This document shows positions 1-8,717 of a DNA stretch of 40,967 bases, piece by piece. The notes below the pieces were generated by a model that was not told the DNA's origin, ran no database searches, and saw only the letters and a program-made list of their open reading frames with translations. The DNA comes from JAPLDB01 sp038230515 (GTDB taxonomy: Bacteria > Bacteroidota > Bacteroidia > AKYH767-A > 2013-40CM-41-45), in the NCBI GenBank assembly GCA_038230515.1, contig JBBRND010000034.1:1-40967 (forward strand), written 5' to 3'. How positions within the stretch are numbered: the first letter of the stretch is position 1; each line of letters opens with the position of its first letter. A program made the translations under genes and the position numbers.

Positions 1-1
1 C

Positions 2-85
2 GATCTCATACTTACCTGTCAGCCGCAGTTCACTAACATACCTGCTGCAGCACCAACAGAAGAAAAAGAAGAAGCAAAAAAATAA
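2..85 (+). CDS. C-terminal tail of a gene cut by the left edge; possibly a [2Fe-2S] ferredoxin-type domain
   Basis: The frame starting at base 2 stays open to a TAA at 83-85 and is followed after 20 bases by a strong terminator, so it is very likely a real gene end. The visible 27 residues begin DLILTCQPQF and finish in a low-complexity Ala/Pro/Glu/Lys tail. An (I/V)LTCQ segment resembles the last iron-ligand cysteine region of plant-type [2Fe-2S] ferredoxin domains such as those of PaaE-like reductases. That resemblance is short and the family call is only a suggestion; the rest of the gene is outside the window. Confidence 0.55.
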   Translation, partial: DLILTCQPQFTNIPAAAPTEEKEEAKK

Positions 86-105
86 TTCTCTTTCGCTTCA
101 CCTCG

Positions 106-140
106 AAAAAAACCACTCCTCACAAGGGAGTGGTTTTTTT
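106..140 (+). terminator. Rho-independent terminator after the left-edge gene
   Basis: CCACTCC (113-119) pairs with GGAGTGG (127-133), with an A-run before and a T-run after that extend the stem. It sits 20 bases after the stop codon at 85. Confidence 0.85.
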
Positions 141-450
141 TATTTTCTTTTCCAAAGCAGCACTGTAAACTGCGCCAACCTGAATTTATTTCTGTTCTTT
201 GCGCCATGTCACTTTTTATTCAAGTGCCGCCAGGTGTTGTGCTATTGAAGGTTTGTGGTTCATATTGATGTTTCATGTCAGTTCTCACTCCCCTCAAAAA
301 CCATGGCGCGCCTGTCCCGTTTTTACGGGAAAGAACTGACACTGATAACAGAAGGTACTATTGATTCAAACCGTTTAATTTTTTCCCGAGCCGGGTCTTG
401 TATGCATATTTTTCTCTGATAAATTGAAAAAAAACGTTTAGTCATTTACT
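141..450. other. Intergenic stretch without a supported gene
   Basis: No reading frame here looks coding; the minus-strand frame at 19-207 overlaps the terminator and the previous gene end. The only structure seen is a small hairpin, CCCGTTTTTACGGG, near 318-331. It lies between the left-edge gene terminator and the stop codon of the TfoX-like gene. Confidence 0.5.
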
Positions 451-795
451 TCACTTTTTCTTTTTAGAGGGCTTTGCCTTTTTATTAAACTCAAGTGCGA
501 GTGCAATCCAATATTCCAGTTTCTTCTTTGTGCCTAATGCATCAATATCAACAAACACATAACCTTTCATAACTCTACCGGTGAAATCCATTGGCTTGCA
601 GCCCTCTCTTTCCATTGCTTTATCATACTTTGCAGGATCAAGCCGTACCATAAGCCGTTCCTGTTCTACACCTACACACATTTTATCGTTAACCATAAAA
701 CACAAGCCGCCAAACATTTTTTTTTCTTCCACATTTTTATGAGTAAGCGAAATAAGTTCCCGCGTGCGATCAGCTAATTTTTCATTGTATGCCAT
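451..795 (-). CDS. TfoX/Sxy N-terminal domain protein
   Basis: This 114-residue protein matches the TfoX N-terminal domain over its whole length: the MFGGLCFMVNDKMCVGV block, then LMVRLDP, then PMDFTGRVMKGYVFV, with a Lys-rich tail. TfoX is a competence regulator in Gammaproteobacteria, but short stand-alone N-terminal-domain proteins are widespread in Bacteroidota and have no established role; they have no DNA-binding domain that I can see. It is cytosolic, without signal peptide. The start is fixed by a TAnnTTTG element only four bases upstream of the ATG, which predicts a leaderless mRNA. It is not in an operon with the YCII gene upstream, because a terminator separates them. Confidence 0.85.
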   Translation of the reverse strand: MAYNEKLADRTRELISLTHKNVEEKKMFGGLCFMVNDKMCVGVEQERLMVRLDPAKYDKAMEREGCKPMDFTGRVMKGYVFVDIDALGTKKKLEYWIALALEFNKKAKPSKKKK

Positions 796-799
796 TGGT

Positions 800-807
800 C
801 AAAGTTA
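800..807 (-). promoter_or_regulatory. -7 promoter element of the TfoX-like gene
   Basis: Read on the minus strand this is TAACTTTG, an exact TAnnTTTG. It ends four bases before the ATG (795), so the transcript should start at or beside the start codon. No convincing -33 TTTG is present. Confidence 0.55.
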
Positions 808-812
808 ATTTT

Positions 813-860
813 TTTTAAAACAAAACAGCCAACAGAAAAACTCCTGTTGGCTGTTTTGTT
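813..860 (-). terminator. Terminator of the YCII-like gene
   Basis: A perfect 17-bp stem, AACAAAACAGCCAACAG (819-835) with its complement at 844-860 and an 8-base loop. On the minus strand it is followed by a T-rich run, so it ends transcription of the 879-1229 gene. Confidence 0.85.
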
Positions 861-878
861 GTGAAAATAAATTAAGAA

Positions 879-1229
879 TTACATTTCCATTTTCTGAATG
901 GGACGAATTTCCACTTTTCCATTTTCACTAAAGATAGGACACCCTTTTGAAATTTCCATCGCCTCGCTGATATCTTTTGCGGTTACGATAACATAACCTC
1001 CAACCATCTCTTTGGATTCCATAAAAGGCCCATCGCTGACGATCTTATTCCTGCCTGTTATCTGCATGCCTGTTGGTTGCAGGGGTTCCGCTCCTACTAA
1101 GAGTCCCTTCTGAGTCATATCCTGCATCCATTTTCCCCAGGCAGCCATGTTATCCATAGCAGCTTGTGAATCTTTTGCATTGTATGCGTGGTTTTCACCG
1201 CCTCTGAACAAAAGCATAAATTTTTCCAT
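879..1229 (-). CDS. YCII-related (DGPF) domain protein
   Basis: This 116-residue protein is a full-length YCII/DGPF-family domain. The N-terminus MEKFMLLFRGG is the first beta strand and the family signature is the VSDGPFMESKEMVGGY block near residues 64-79. Homologues are small ferredoxin-like alpha+beta proteins, some of them fused to or encoded beside ECF sigma factors; the family has no single established reaction. There is no signal peptide. It stands alone: a strong terminator follows, and the region upstream has no TAnnTTTG close to the start. I am confident in the family and not in any function. Confidence 0.85.
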   Translation of the reverse strand: MEKFMLLFRGGENHAYNAKDSQAAMDNMAAWGKWMQDMTQKGLLVGAEPLQPTGMQITGRNKIVSDGPFMESKEMVGGYVIVTAKDISEAMEISKGCPIFSENGKVEIRPIQKMEM

Positions 1230-1598
1230 TTGTTTTTTGATTTTAAATTATGAATTTATTTTTAAATTATATTCGAATGACGAACGGGGTTTTAAAATGC
1301 GGACAAAGGAAATAAATATTTTTTAAAGAATGTGTTCTTCACCGGCTTCTTTACAGGGTATCTTGCATTCCTTTCTGATGTTTTTTACACTCTGTCAGCC
1401 CGGACCATAAGTACCACAAGGAATTTACTTTGTAAAAGTGCAGAGTGGGAAAGGAAATGCAATGCAGAAATTGGTGGTAGAGTAGGAGACGGGAGAATTT
1501 GTTACCGTCAGCTTTTTATTTCCGGCAAGGCGTACGCAGACAATTTGTGATACTAATGAATTCATTTATTCGCCAATCTAATTTTTAATTTTAGAACC
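1230..1598. other. Intergenic stretch without a supported gene
   Basis: This lies between the divergent YCII gene and the large T9SS cargo. A 72-codon plus-strand frame (1332-1550) has no family signature, no promoter and unbiased composition, so I do not call it. Nothing else stands out. Confidence 0.5.
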
Positions 1599-1606
1599 TA
1601 CTTTTG
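1599..1606 (+). promoter_or_regulatory. -7 promoter element of the fibronectin III T9SS cargo
   Basis: TACTTTTG fits TAnnTTTG and lies 25 bases before the ATG at 1632, giving a leader of about 20 bases. The -33 region is not recognisable. Confidence 0.45.
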
Positions 1607-1631
1607 ATGCTTACTAAATAAATTTAATTCT

Positions 1632-4600
1632 ATGCTAACAAACAAATTTACTTCCTATTTAATGGTAGCGGGTATGGTTTTAGCCATTTCTCCGTTGCGC
1701 GCACAACGTGTTTCTCAATCGCAGATTCCGCTTTCGCCACCCGTTACTGTAAATTTTCAACAACTATCAGATTACGAACTTACCCATCCTGTAAAGCACA
1801 AGCATCGCTTTATTGAACAGGGAGAGGACAGAGAACGAAATTTTCATTTCACACCAAAACCTGTTCCTACTGATGCATTGAATTTTAATATACCTCCTCA
1901 AACATCGCATGGCAATCAAATTCAATCGGTATCTCCTGCACCTACCACTTCTTTTAACGGAGTGATGGATAACGGAACACTTATTCCACCTGACATTCGC
2001 GGAGCTGCCGGATCAAATTACATCATGCAAACTACCAATCAGGAGTTTAAGATTTATACAAAGACAGGAACATTGAATAGTACCGTTTCAATTACATCCT
2101 TCTTTTCTGGATCAGGAGGCAGCGGTTTTTTTGATCCTCACATTGTTTATGATAATACCAACAGCAGATTCATTATTTGCATTGACGGAAACCTCTCGAA
2201 CGGGCATGGAGGCGTCTTTATGGCTATCTCAAAAACAAACGACCCGACAGGTGCATGGTGGGTTTATGGGTTTGACGGCATCGGCAACACCACCGACTTT
2301 CTGGATTACCCGCTACTTGGATATAACACGAATTGGGTAGTTGTTTCTGCAAATGATTTCCTGGGAGGTTCTAATCCTGTTGGAAAAATATATGTGATGA
2401 ACCGTGCAAGTCTTTATGCCGGCACGTTGGGAACAGTGAGCACTTTTACTGACAACAATGCTTTCGCTATTGCTCCTGCTGAAACAAAAGATGCGAGCCA
2501 GACTATAGAGTACCTTGTTCAGGATTGGAATGGTAATTCAAGCGGAAGTGGTTTTATGCAAATCAGTACGATTACCGGAAGTGCAAGTGCTCCTGTTTAT
2601 ACAGCAGGTGCTACCATCGGTGTTACGCAGCCATGGAGCGAAACCTCTGTAGGAGCAAAGCAAAGCGGAAGCACTCACACGCTTGAGGACGGAGATACGC
2701 GCACCGGAAATTCAGTTTACATCAATGGATCTCTTTGGTTTTGTCATACTGCTTTTCTTCCGGCAACTTCTCCTACCCATTCTGCTGTTGACTGGTGGCA
2801 GATTAATCCGGCTGCTCCTTCGGTGCAGCAGTTCGGCAGACTTGAAAACACTACAGGACCTGTGTTTTATTTTTATCCCAGCATCAATGTAAATTCAAAT
2901 GGCGATGCATTAATGGGTTTCTGTCAATCATCTTCCTCATCATTTGTAAGTTCTGCCTACGTATTTCACGCTTCTACCGATGCAGCTAACACGATGGAAA
3001 CTTCTTACCTTTACAAATCAGGTGTTGCTTCTTATTATAAAACATTTGGTGGTGGCAGAAATCGGTGGGGCGATTACACAGGTACAGCAGTTGACCCTAC
3101 AGATGGTTCCTTCTGGAACTTCAGCGAGTGGGCAAATACAAGTAACAAATGGGCAACTGTTATAGCTCATATTCCTGCAACTGCAGGAGTTGCTTGCAAT
3201 GCGCCAGGAGGTATGTCAACTACTGCCATTACCACTACAACTGCTACTTTTAACTGGACGGCTGCAACTGGCGCTGTTAGTTACAATGTTCAGTATCGTG
3301 TGATAGGGGCGGGGTCATGGTCAACCGGTACTTCAGCTACCACATCTTACAATGCATCTGGCTTAACGGCTGGTACAAATTATGAATGGCAGGTTCAAAC
3401 TGTCTGTTCAGCAGGATATTCTGCCTTTACAGCTTCAACTAACTTTACTACCACTTCTCTTCCTTGTAATCCCGCAACTGGAATGGCAACAGGAAGTATC
3501 ACAAGTTCATCTGCTACATTGTCTTGGGCGGCTGTTACAGGTGCTGTAAGTTACAATATTCAGTATCGCATAGTGGGAGCCGGTACCTGGACTTCAACCA
3601 CATCAACAACTGCCTCCAAAGCAATTTCCGGATTAACTGCTTCATCTAATTATGAGTGGCAGGTGCAAACCGTTTGTTCAGGCGGCTCATCAGCATTTAC
3701 TGCTTCTACTAACTTTACAACTTTAGCTCCTGCAGCGTGCGGTGTTGCGGGTAGTCTTACATCTTCCGCAATTACTTCTTCGGGCGCAACTTTAAGTTGG
3801 GCTACTGTTACAGGTGCGGTGAGTTACAATATTCAGTATCGCATTGTAGGTGCCGGTACCTGGACTTCAACCACATCAACCACCGCATCCAAAACAATTT
3901 CAGGTTTAACCGCCTCTTCTAATTATGAGTGGCAGGTGCAAACCGTTTGTTCAGGTAGTTCATCAGCATTCACAGCATCTGCTACGTTTACAACTTTAGT
4001 TGCAACAATTACCTATTGCACATCTAAAGGTAATAATACAACGTATGAATACATCAATAAAGTAGCGCTTGGAACAATTAATAATACCAGTGGCGATAAT
4101 GGGGGCTATCACGATTACACTGCTTTGAGCACCAACATTGCAGGAGGCACAGCAAATACAATTACTTTAACGCCCGGCTTCCATAGCTCTTCTTACAAAG
4201 AATACTGGAATGTGTGGATTGACTATAGCCACAACGGTGTATTTACTGATGCCGGAGAAAAAGTTGCAACAGGAAATTCAACAGGTGCTTTGAGCATTTC
4301 ATTCACTGTTCCAACCACGGCTTTTAATGGCACTACACGCATGCGTGTACAAATGGAGTATAATGCAGCGCCAACCACTTCATGCCTTACATACACTTAT
4401 GGCGAAGTGGAAGATTATACGGTGATTGTTACAGGCAATGCACAAGGTCCGCAATTTGCGCCAGGTGATGTAAGCAATTCAGGAATAGGAGAAATGACGG
4501 AAATTAGTTCTGTCGTTACACTGTATCCGAATCCAGCACAGGATAAACTTACGGTCGAATTCACAAGCAACATGAATGGCAAGGTACAGGTGAATGTGTT

Positions 4601-4760
4601 TAATTTATTCGGTCAAAAAGTAATTAACATGGAAACTCCCGCTTCTCAGGGATTGAATATTCTCAATCTCAATACAAGCGAACTTGCAAAAGGTGTTTAC
4701 GTATTTGAATTACTGAATGCCGATGAAACAGAGCGGCAAAAGTTTATGATTACGAGATAA
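1632..4760 (+). CDS. Secreted T9SS cargo with three fibronectin III repeats and a GEVEDY domain
   Basis: The 1042-residue product has a signal peptide (hydrophobic residues 9-19, cleavage near SPLRAQ). Residues about 80-515 form a large Gly/Ser/Thr/Asn-rich domain I do not recognise. Three fibronectin type III repeats start near residues 522, 612 and 703, each opening with a cysteine and sharing YEWQVQTVCS. A GEVEDYTV motif at about 924 marks the GEVED-type domain common in Bacteroidota surface proteins. The C-terminus (about 964-1042, LYPNPAQDKL to KFMITR) is a T9SS type A sorting domain, so the protein is exported across the outer membrane and either released or anchored. An adhesin or surface-enzyme role is inference. 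It is monocistronic between its own promoter and a strong terminator. Confidence 0.85.
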   Translation: MLTNKFTSYLMVAGMVLAISPLRAQRVSQSQIPLSPPVTVNFQQLSDYELTHPVKHKHRFIEQGEDRERNFHFTPKPVPTDALNFNIPPQTSHGNQIQSVSPAPTTSFNGVMDNGTLIPPDIRGAAGSNYIMQTTNQEFKIYTKTGTLNSTVSITSFFSGSGGSGFFDPHIVYDNTNSRFIICIDGNLSNGHGGVFMAISKTNDPTGAWWVYGFDGIGNTTDFLDYPLLGYNTNWVVVSANDFLGGSNPVGKIYVMNRASLYAGTLGTVSTFTDNNAFAIAPAETKDASQTIEYLVQDWNGNSSGSGFMQISTITGSASAPVYTAGATIGVTQPWSETSVGAKQSGSTHTLEDGDTRTGNSVYINGSLWFCHTAFLPATSPTHSAVDWWQINPAAPSVQQFGRLENTTGPVFYFYPSINVNSNGDALMGFCQSSSSSFVSSAYVFHASTDAANTMETSYLYKSGVASYYKTFGGGRNRWGDYTGTAVDPTDGSFWNFSEWANTSNKWATVIAHIPATAGVACNAPGGMSTTAITTTTATFNWTAATGAVSYNVQYRVIGAGSWSTGTSATTSYNASGLTAGTNYEWQVQTVCSAGYSAFTASTNFTTTSLPCNPATGMATGSITSSSATLSWAAVTGAVSYNIQYRIVGAGTWTSTTSTTASKAISGLTASSNYEWQVQTVCSGGSSAFTASTNFTTLAPAACGVAGSLTSSAITSSGATLSWATVTGAVSYNIQYRIVGAGTWTSTTSTTASKTISGLTASSNYEWQVQTVCSGSSSAFTASATFTTLVATITYCTSKGNNTTYEYINKVALGTINNTSGDNGGYHDYTALSTNIAGGTANTITLTPGFHSSSYKEYWNVWIDYSHNGVFTDAGEKVATGNSTGALSISFTVPTTAFNGTTRMRVQMEYNAAPTTSCLTYTYGEVEDYTVIVTGNAQGPQFAPGDVSNSGIGEMTEISSVVTLYPNPAQDKLTVEFTSNMNGKVQVNVFNLFGQKVINMETPASQGLNILNLNTSELAKGVYVFELLNADETERQKFMITR
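3195..3995 (+). repeat. Three in-gene fibronectin III repeats, the last two nearly identical
   Basis: Repeats begin at 3195, 3465 and 3738 (periods of 270 and 273 bases). Repeats two and three share long identical DNA runs, for example the blocks around 3548-3610 and 3827-3880, which points to a recent tandem duplication or gene conversion; repeat one is more diverged. Confidence 0.85.
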
Positions 4761-4777
4761 GTTTCTCGTCTTTCGTG

Positions 4778-4813
4778 CAAAAGCCGCTTCATTATTTTAT
4801 GAAGCGGCTTTTG
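4778..4813 (+). terminator. Terminator after the fibronectin III cargo gene
   Basis: A perfect 15-bp stem, CAAAAGCCGCTTCAT (4778-4792) with its complement (4799-4813), ending in a TTTTG tract. Confidence 0.85.
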
Positions 4814-4869
4814 TTATATGGGGTCAACCTCCTGCAAGTAATCTACAAGAGCTGAGACAGGAACGTAAA

Positions 4870-4902
4870 AAAAAACCATCGCTTTTACAGCGATGGTTTT
4901 TT
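4870..4902 (-). terminator. Bidirectional terminator, ending the minus-strand cluster
   Basis: AAAAAACCATCGCT (4870-4883) pairs with AGCGATGGTTTTTT (4889-4902). With A- and T-runs on both sides it can work in both directions and lies 17 bases after the stop codon at 4920. Confidence 0.8.
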
Positions 4903-4919
4903 AATCTTTTTAGCAGATT

Positions 4920-5279
4920 TTACTTCTTCATTGGCTCTTTCTTCATGTCAGCACCAGGGTGCATCTTGTCGAAATCGCCAATCTTGCCATTCATGTCAAC
5001 ACACTGACCGTTAGCAAGCATTTTCTTTGTACCATCTTTCATGGTAATTTCTCCTTTAGTGCTCACCATAGCACCATTGTTGAGAGTAGCATCTTTAGCC
5101 ATTGGCTCTGCTTTAGTGCCCATGCAGTGCATCATAGCGCCATCTTTCATGGCATAGCAATGTGTAGCATCAGTAGTTTTAGCAGTAGCTGGTTTACCTT
5201 CCATTTTGCCGGCAGGTGCCTGTGCAAAAACACCGGTTGCAAAAGCACCGATGGCAATAATTGCAATTAATTTTTTCAT
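4920..5279 (-). CDS. Met-rich DUF6799-like exported protein
   Basis: A 119-residue protein with an N-terminal signal peptide (MKKLIAIIAIGAFATGVFAQ). The mature part has two short repeats built from YAMKDGAMMHCMG and MVSTKGEITMKDGTKKMLANGQCVDMNGKI, which I associate with the DUF6799 family of Bacteroidota. There are 14 methionines, three cysteines and three histidines, several adjacent (THCYAM, MMHCM), which could bind soft metals such as copper; that is inference. It is the last gene of a minus-strand cluster, 73 bases after the PepSY-like gene and followed by a terminator, so it probably shares a transcript with the barrel and PepSY-like genes. Confidence 0.7.
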   Translation of the reverse strand: MKKLIAIIAIGAFATGVFAQAPAGKMEGKPATAKTTDATHCYAMKDGAMMHCMGTKAEPMAKDATLNNGAMVSTKGEITMKDGTKKMLANGQCVDMNGKIGDFDKMHPGADMKKEPMKK

Positions 5280-5352
5280 TGAATTTTTGTTTAAGGATTA
5301 TAATTATTGTGCGAAGATATAAAATAAATTGCATTTAACTTATTCGGAAAAA

Positions 5353-5805
5353 TTATTCCGCAACGGGTGTACCGTCTTCTTTAAATGCAACTTCTTTTTT
5401 CCCTTTTCCGTTTTTAATATCGGCTTCGTAGATGGTTCCGTTTTTTGCTGTCTCGGTGCGGTCTGCTTCAGTTATCGCCCATCCTGCATATTGTTTCGCT
5501 ATCGCATCAGCCACGGCTTTCGGAAGTTCCGTTACTTTTATTTCCTTTTCTGTTTCCACCCAAGTGCCGTCAGAAGTAAAGTTTGCTGAAAATTCGCTTC
5601 CTTTAAAATTGAATTCTGCTTCCCACTCTTTTGCATTTTCCATTCCCCACTTTACTTTCGTTGCACTTGGAAATTTTTGGTCAAATGCTTTTTTAACTGC
5701 TTCAGGCGTTACAACCGTTTTCTTTGCAGGTTGCGCGCTTGGTGCTTGTGCAGAAACTGCGATTGCAAAACCAAGCGTAAAAATCATACTCGTTACTTTT
5801 TTCAT
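5353..5805 (-). CDS. PepSY-like periplasmic protein
   Basis: This 150-residue protein has a signal peptide ending near AVSAQ, an Ala/Pro linker, and then two PepSY-like half-repeats. The pattern VKKAFDQKFPSATKVKWGM, followed by WEAEFNFKGSEFSANFTSDGTWVETE and a second half with LPKAVADAIAKQYAGW, is the one seen in the PepSY_like (beta-lactamase-inhibitor-like fold) family found in many Bacteroidota periplasms. No catalytic residues are expected. It lies 44 bases downstream of the outer-membrane barrel gene and 73 bases upstream of the DUF6799-like gene, in the same direction, suggesting one envelope-related unit. Confidence 0.8.
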   Translation of the reverse strand: MKKVTSMIFTLGFAIAVSAQAPSAQPAKKTVVTPEAVKKAFDQKFPSATKVKWGMENAKEWEAEFNFKGSEFSANFTSDGTWVETEKEIKVTELPKAVADAIAKQYAGWAITEADRTETAKNGTIYEADIKNGKGKKEVAFKEDGTPVAE

Positions 5806-5849
5806 TTTTATTTGTTTTTAAATTATTTAGTTATAAGAATTAATTTTAA

Positions 5850-6659
5850 TTATTGCTTGCCTCCGAATTTCCATTCAATGCCCGGACGGAAAAGCACAGC
5901 ATTGTTGTTATCGTAACTGATGCCTAAAGAGATGAGAAATTCTTTTTTCAGATAGAATCCATATCCGATTGCTCCCACCGTTTCGCCTCCTGAAAGTTCC
6001 TGCATATTGACATTCGGATTTGTTACAATTGTTCCTTCGGGTGTTTCGGCAGCGCCTATAGCAGAAGTGTTTCCGTAAACTTCGGCAAATAAAATACTTT
6101 TCTGCGAACAAGTAAAAATCGTGCCAAGCGCATAGTTGAATAAATCATTTACAACCACATCTGCCGGCTTACCAAGAAATGTATAGCTCAGATTCATACT
6201 TGTATAGAACTTACCTGTTGTTTTACTCAAGATAAGAAACGGAGTGTAATCAATTTTGCCTGTTCCAATCAAATTGTTTTTTGCAGTTGGGACTTTTACC
6301 TCTCCGGAAATAGAAATAGAAGGCAATACTGTTTTCTCAGAAACGATTTGATAGAACAAGGTAACTTCCAAATCGCCAATCCCTTTTGCATGAGGACCCT
6401 TCTTAGGGAGAATGCTTGTGAAGCCAACAGGTTCAACTAAGAGTGTAAATTTTTTGGAGAGCCCGAATTCAATTGCAAGCGGTAGCGCTGCTTCAGTTCC
6501 TTCTTTGGAAGTTTGAAATTCCAAACCTGTACCAAGTTCAAATTGTCTGGGTAGCAGCGGTTTTGATTCTTCCGTTTCCAATACCTGTGCGAATAGTTTG
6601 TTTGGTAGTAGTGCGTTAAGCAAAATTGCTGCTAAGATTATTTTTTCTACTACTCTCAT
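5850..6659 (-). CDS. Outer-membrane beta-barrel protein, MetA-pathway/transporter-like
   Basis: A 269-residue protein with a signal peptide (hydrophobic run up to LLPNKLFAQ). The rest alternates short polar and hydrophobic stretches typical of a beta barrel, with the LPLAIEFGLSKKFTLLVEP and GIGDLEVTLFYQI segments that characterise the Phenol_MetA_deg / transporter-like outer-membrane family, and it ends in an aromatic-rich strand (RPGIEWKFGGKQ). The specific substrate cannot be told. It is the first gene of the three-gene minus-strand cluster. An imperfect promoter element (TACTTTCG on the minus strand at 6680-6687) lies 20 bases upstream of the ATG. Confidence 0.7.
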   Translation of the reverse strand: MRVVEKIILAAILLNALLPNKLFAQVLETEESKPLLPRQFELGTGLEFQTSKEGTEAALPLAIEFGLSKKFTLLVEPVGFTSILPKKGPHAKGIGDLEVTLFYQIVSEKTVLPSISISGEVKVPTAKNNLIGTGKIDYTPFLILSKTTGKFYTSMNLSYTFLGKPADVVVNDLFNYALGTIFTCSQKSILFAEVYGNTSAIGAAETPEGTIVTNPNVNMQELSGGETVGAIGYGFYLKKEFLISLGISYDNNNAVLFRPGIEWKFGGKQ

Positions 6660-6988
6660 TGTTTTTATTTATTGGTTATCGAAAGTACGCTTTAAAAGAA
6701 AGCCATGCCTCAATTTCTTTTACTGAGGTTTTATAAGACACAACGTTTTTGTAAATTCTAATTGATATTTTAACAAGGTAGATTTTTTCAAGGAAATCTT
6801 TTTTATCAAGTTCAGGAAATTGTTTTTCATTTCAAGTGACAAAATGCATTTTTCAATTTCATTAGAATAAATTAATTGCTGCCGTGGAGATCAGCTCCAA
6901 AAAGATACTTGAAGAGAATTTCTCCATGAGTGTTATCATTTTATGTTTTTAGTTCAACAAAAAACAGACACTAAGCAGAACAAAAAAA
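6660..6988. other. Intergenic stretch without a supported gene
   Basis: AT-rich region between the barrel gene start and the end of the lipoprotein gene, both on the minus strand. It should carry the promoter of the barrel gene (weak candidate at 6680-6687). No gene, repeat or clear terminator is visible. Confidence 0.5.
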
Positions 6989-8695
6989 TTATTGAACCTT
7001 CGCGAGCCAAAGCGATGCATTCATAAACAAATGCGCATGGCTGTATTTAGTCCAGCTTACAAAAAGATTATTTCCAGGAGCGCCTGTGCCATCATCCATT
7101 GGCGAACTGTCTGTTACCACAAATACTCTTCCTGTTCCGAATGCAGAAGAAGCGCACATAACATGCGTGTTGCTTTGCGTATAGCTACTTTGCCATATCA
7201 ATCCCTGCACGTTGGGGTTTGCGGATGTATTTGTAGTAATTGTTGCACCATTGTTGAATTCCAACTGCGAAACACTGCCCTGTATTCCGTTAAGAATAAC
7301 ATTGCTGCTGCTAACTGTTAATACATTCGCGCTTACGCCTGAAATATTGGTAAGATCAATACTGAAGCCAAATGGATTATTCTGCATAGTGTTGTTCGTC
7401 ATCAAATCATTCCAGATAGCAGGAGAATCCCAACCATCACCATTGCGGTCGGAGATGGTGTGATCGGAAATCATAAACAATCCGCCACCATTACTAACAA
7501 AATTGAGGATCGCAGTTTTCTCAGCAGCAGTAAAGCGCGTGTTCGGTTCATCCACAACAAACACATCGTAATGAGAAAGGTCTTGTGCATTGTTTGTGTT
7601 GCCGTAAGTAATTGCTGTGCCAGAAGGAAGTGTCTCCACCGTTTCTCCTGCTTTAACAAGAGCAATTCCCCAACTTGAGATAGCCCCTTTCCAATATGTT
7701 TCAGGAGTTGAAGAAGTAACGGTCGATTGTGCAGGAGTAGGAATGCGTTGTGCTGATGCATCTTCATCAATCACCCAGTCAGCATTTCCTGCTGTCTCTG
7801 CCTTGGTTGCATCAAACAAAAATTTCTTTGCTCCTGTAACAACACCGTTAATTGTAAATGTTTGTGCAGATGATGTTCCTCCGCCAGGTGCTGGGTTAAA
7901 CACAGTAACACTTGCAGTGCCCGCTGACGCAATGTTAGCTGCGGGAACCGATGCAGAAAGATGAGTGCTGCTTGTAAAAGTAGTAGAGAGTGCAATGCTG
8001 TTCCAATTCACTACGGAGCCGTTCATGAAACTAGTTCCGGTTAACGTAAGTGTAAATGCCGCTGCACCTTCAGTAGCTGATGAAGGTGAAATTGAAGTCA
8101 ACGAAGGAACAGGATTGTTGGTGCCGGTGTAGTCGTTAATCGAGAAATCATCGAAGTTGATCCGGTTGGTACCAGCATCTGTTTTCCGAACTTCAAAACG
8201 AATGTTGCCGGAAATATTGATGGTGAAAGTTGCCGTTTGCAAAGTAGTCGTTGATGACGTTACCGCTGCTCCCGCCTGTGTGTAAGAAGTTCCGCCATTC
8301 ACAGAATACCATAATTGCCAGGTGCCAGATGCATCACTTCCATATTTTGCATGCTTTACGGTTACAGTACTTGCACCGGTAGCATGATCAAACTTCATGG
8401 TCAGCTTTCCGCTGTTACGCACACGTGCTGATTGTAATCCATTCTTTGCATCACTGGCAGCAGTGCCTATCAATGCATCGTTGAAATTCCACACTCCCGA
8501 ATTTAATGTGACATCTCCGGCAGCGTAACTACCCTTGCTTCCTGTTTCAAAATCTTCAGTAAGAATCGTGAGAACACGTAGAGTACTTCCGGAAGCATCC
8601 GTTGAAGATGCAGATGATGATCCAACATTTTCTTTACTGCATGAAAAGCCCGCAAGAAACATCACAATCAGCCCAAGTATCTTTATTGATTTCAT
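6989..8695 (-). CDS. Surface or periplasmic lipoprotein with IPT/TIG domain and GATase-like C-terminal domain
   Basis: The 568-residue product has a lipoprotein signal (hydrophobic stretch then AGFSC, acylated Cys19; position -3 is Gly, so the lipobox is slightly unusual). Residues about 46-190 look like a carbohydrate-binding or jelly-roll module (LTEDFETGSKGSY opening, FEVRKTDAG near the end). Residues about 193-283 form an IPT/TIG Ig-like domain (PSLTSISPSSATEGAAAFTL). The C-terminal half has the order DVFVVDEPNTRFTAAEKTAI, then FVSNGGGLFMISDH, then GRVFVVTDSSPM, which resembles the class I glutamine-amidotransferase-like fold of DUF4350-type proteins. No catalytic Cys nucleophile is evident, so an enzymatic role is doubtful. 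Confidence 0.7.
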   Translation of the reverse strand: MKSIKILGLIVMFLAGFSCSKENVGSSSASSTDASGSTLRVLTILTEDFETGSKGSYAAGDVTLNSGVWNFNDALIGTAASDAKNGLQSARVRNSGKLTMKFDHATGASTVTVKHAKYGSDASGTWQLWYSVNGGTSYTQAGAAVTSSTTTLQTATFTINISGNIRFEVRKTDAGTNRINFDDFSINDYTGTNNPVPSLTSISPSSATEGAAAFTLTLTGTSFMNGSVVNWNSIALSTTFTSSTHLSASVPAANIASAGTASVTVFNPAPGGGTSSAQTFTINGVVTGAKKFLFDATKAETAGNADWVIDEDASAQRIPTPAQSTVTSSTPETYWKGAISSWGIALVKAGETVETLPSGTAITYGNTNNAQDLSHYDVFVVDEPNTRFTAAEKTAILNFVSNGGGLFMISDHTISDRNGDGWDSPAIWNDLMTNNTMQNNPFGFSIDLTNISGVSANVLTVSSSNVILNGIQGSVSQLEFNNGATITTNTSANPNVQGLIWQSSYTQSNTHVMCASSAFGTGRVFVVTDSSPMDDGTGAPGNNLFVSWTKYSHAHLFMNASLWLAKVQ

Positions 8696-8717
8696 AAGAT
8701 GAATTTTTTGCTAAGTA

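Noticed and set aside
1332..1550. Small plus-strand gene of 72 codons
   Set aside because: No promoter close to the start, no recognisable domain, mixed composition.
4959..5821. Plus-strand genes opposite the DUF6799-like and PepSY-like genes
   Set aside because: They mirror well-supported minus-strand genes and have no signatures of their own.
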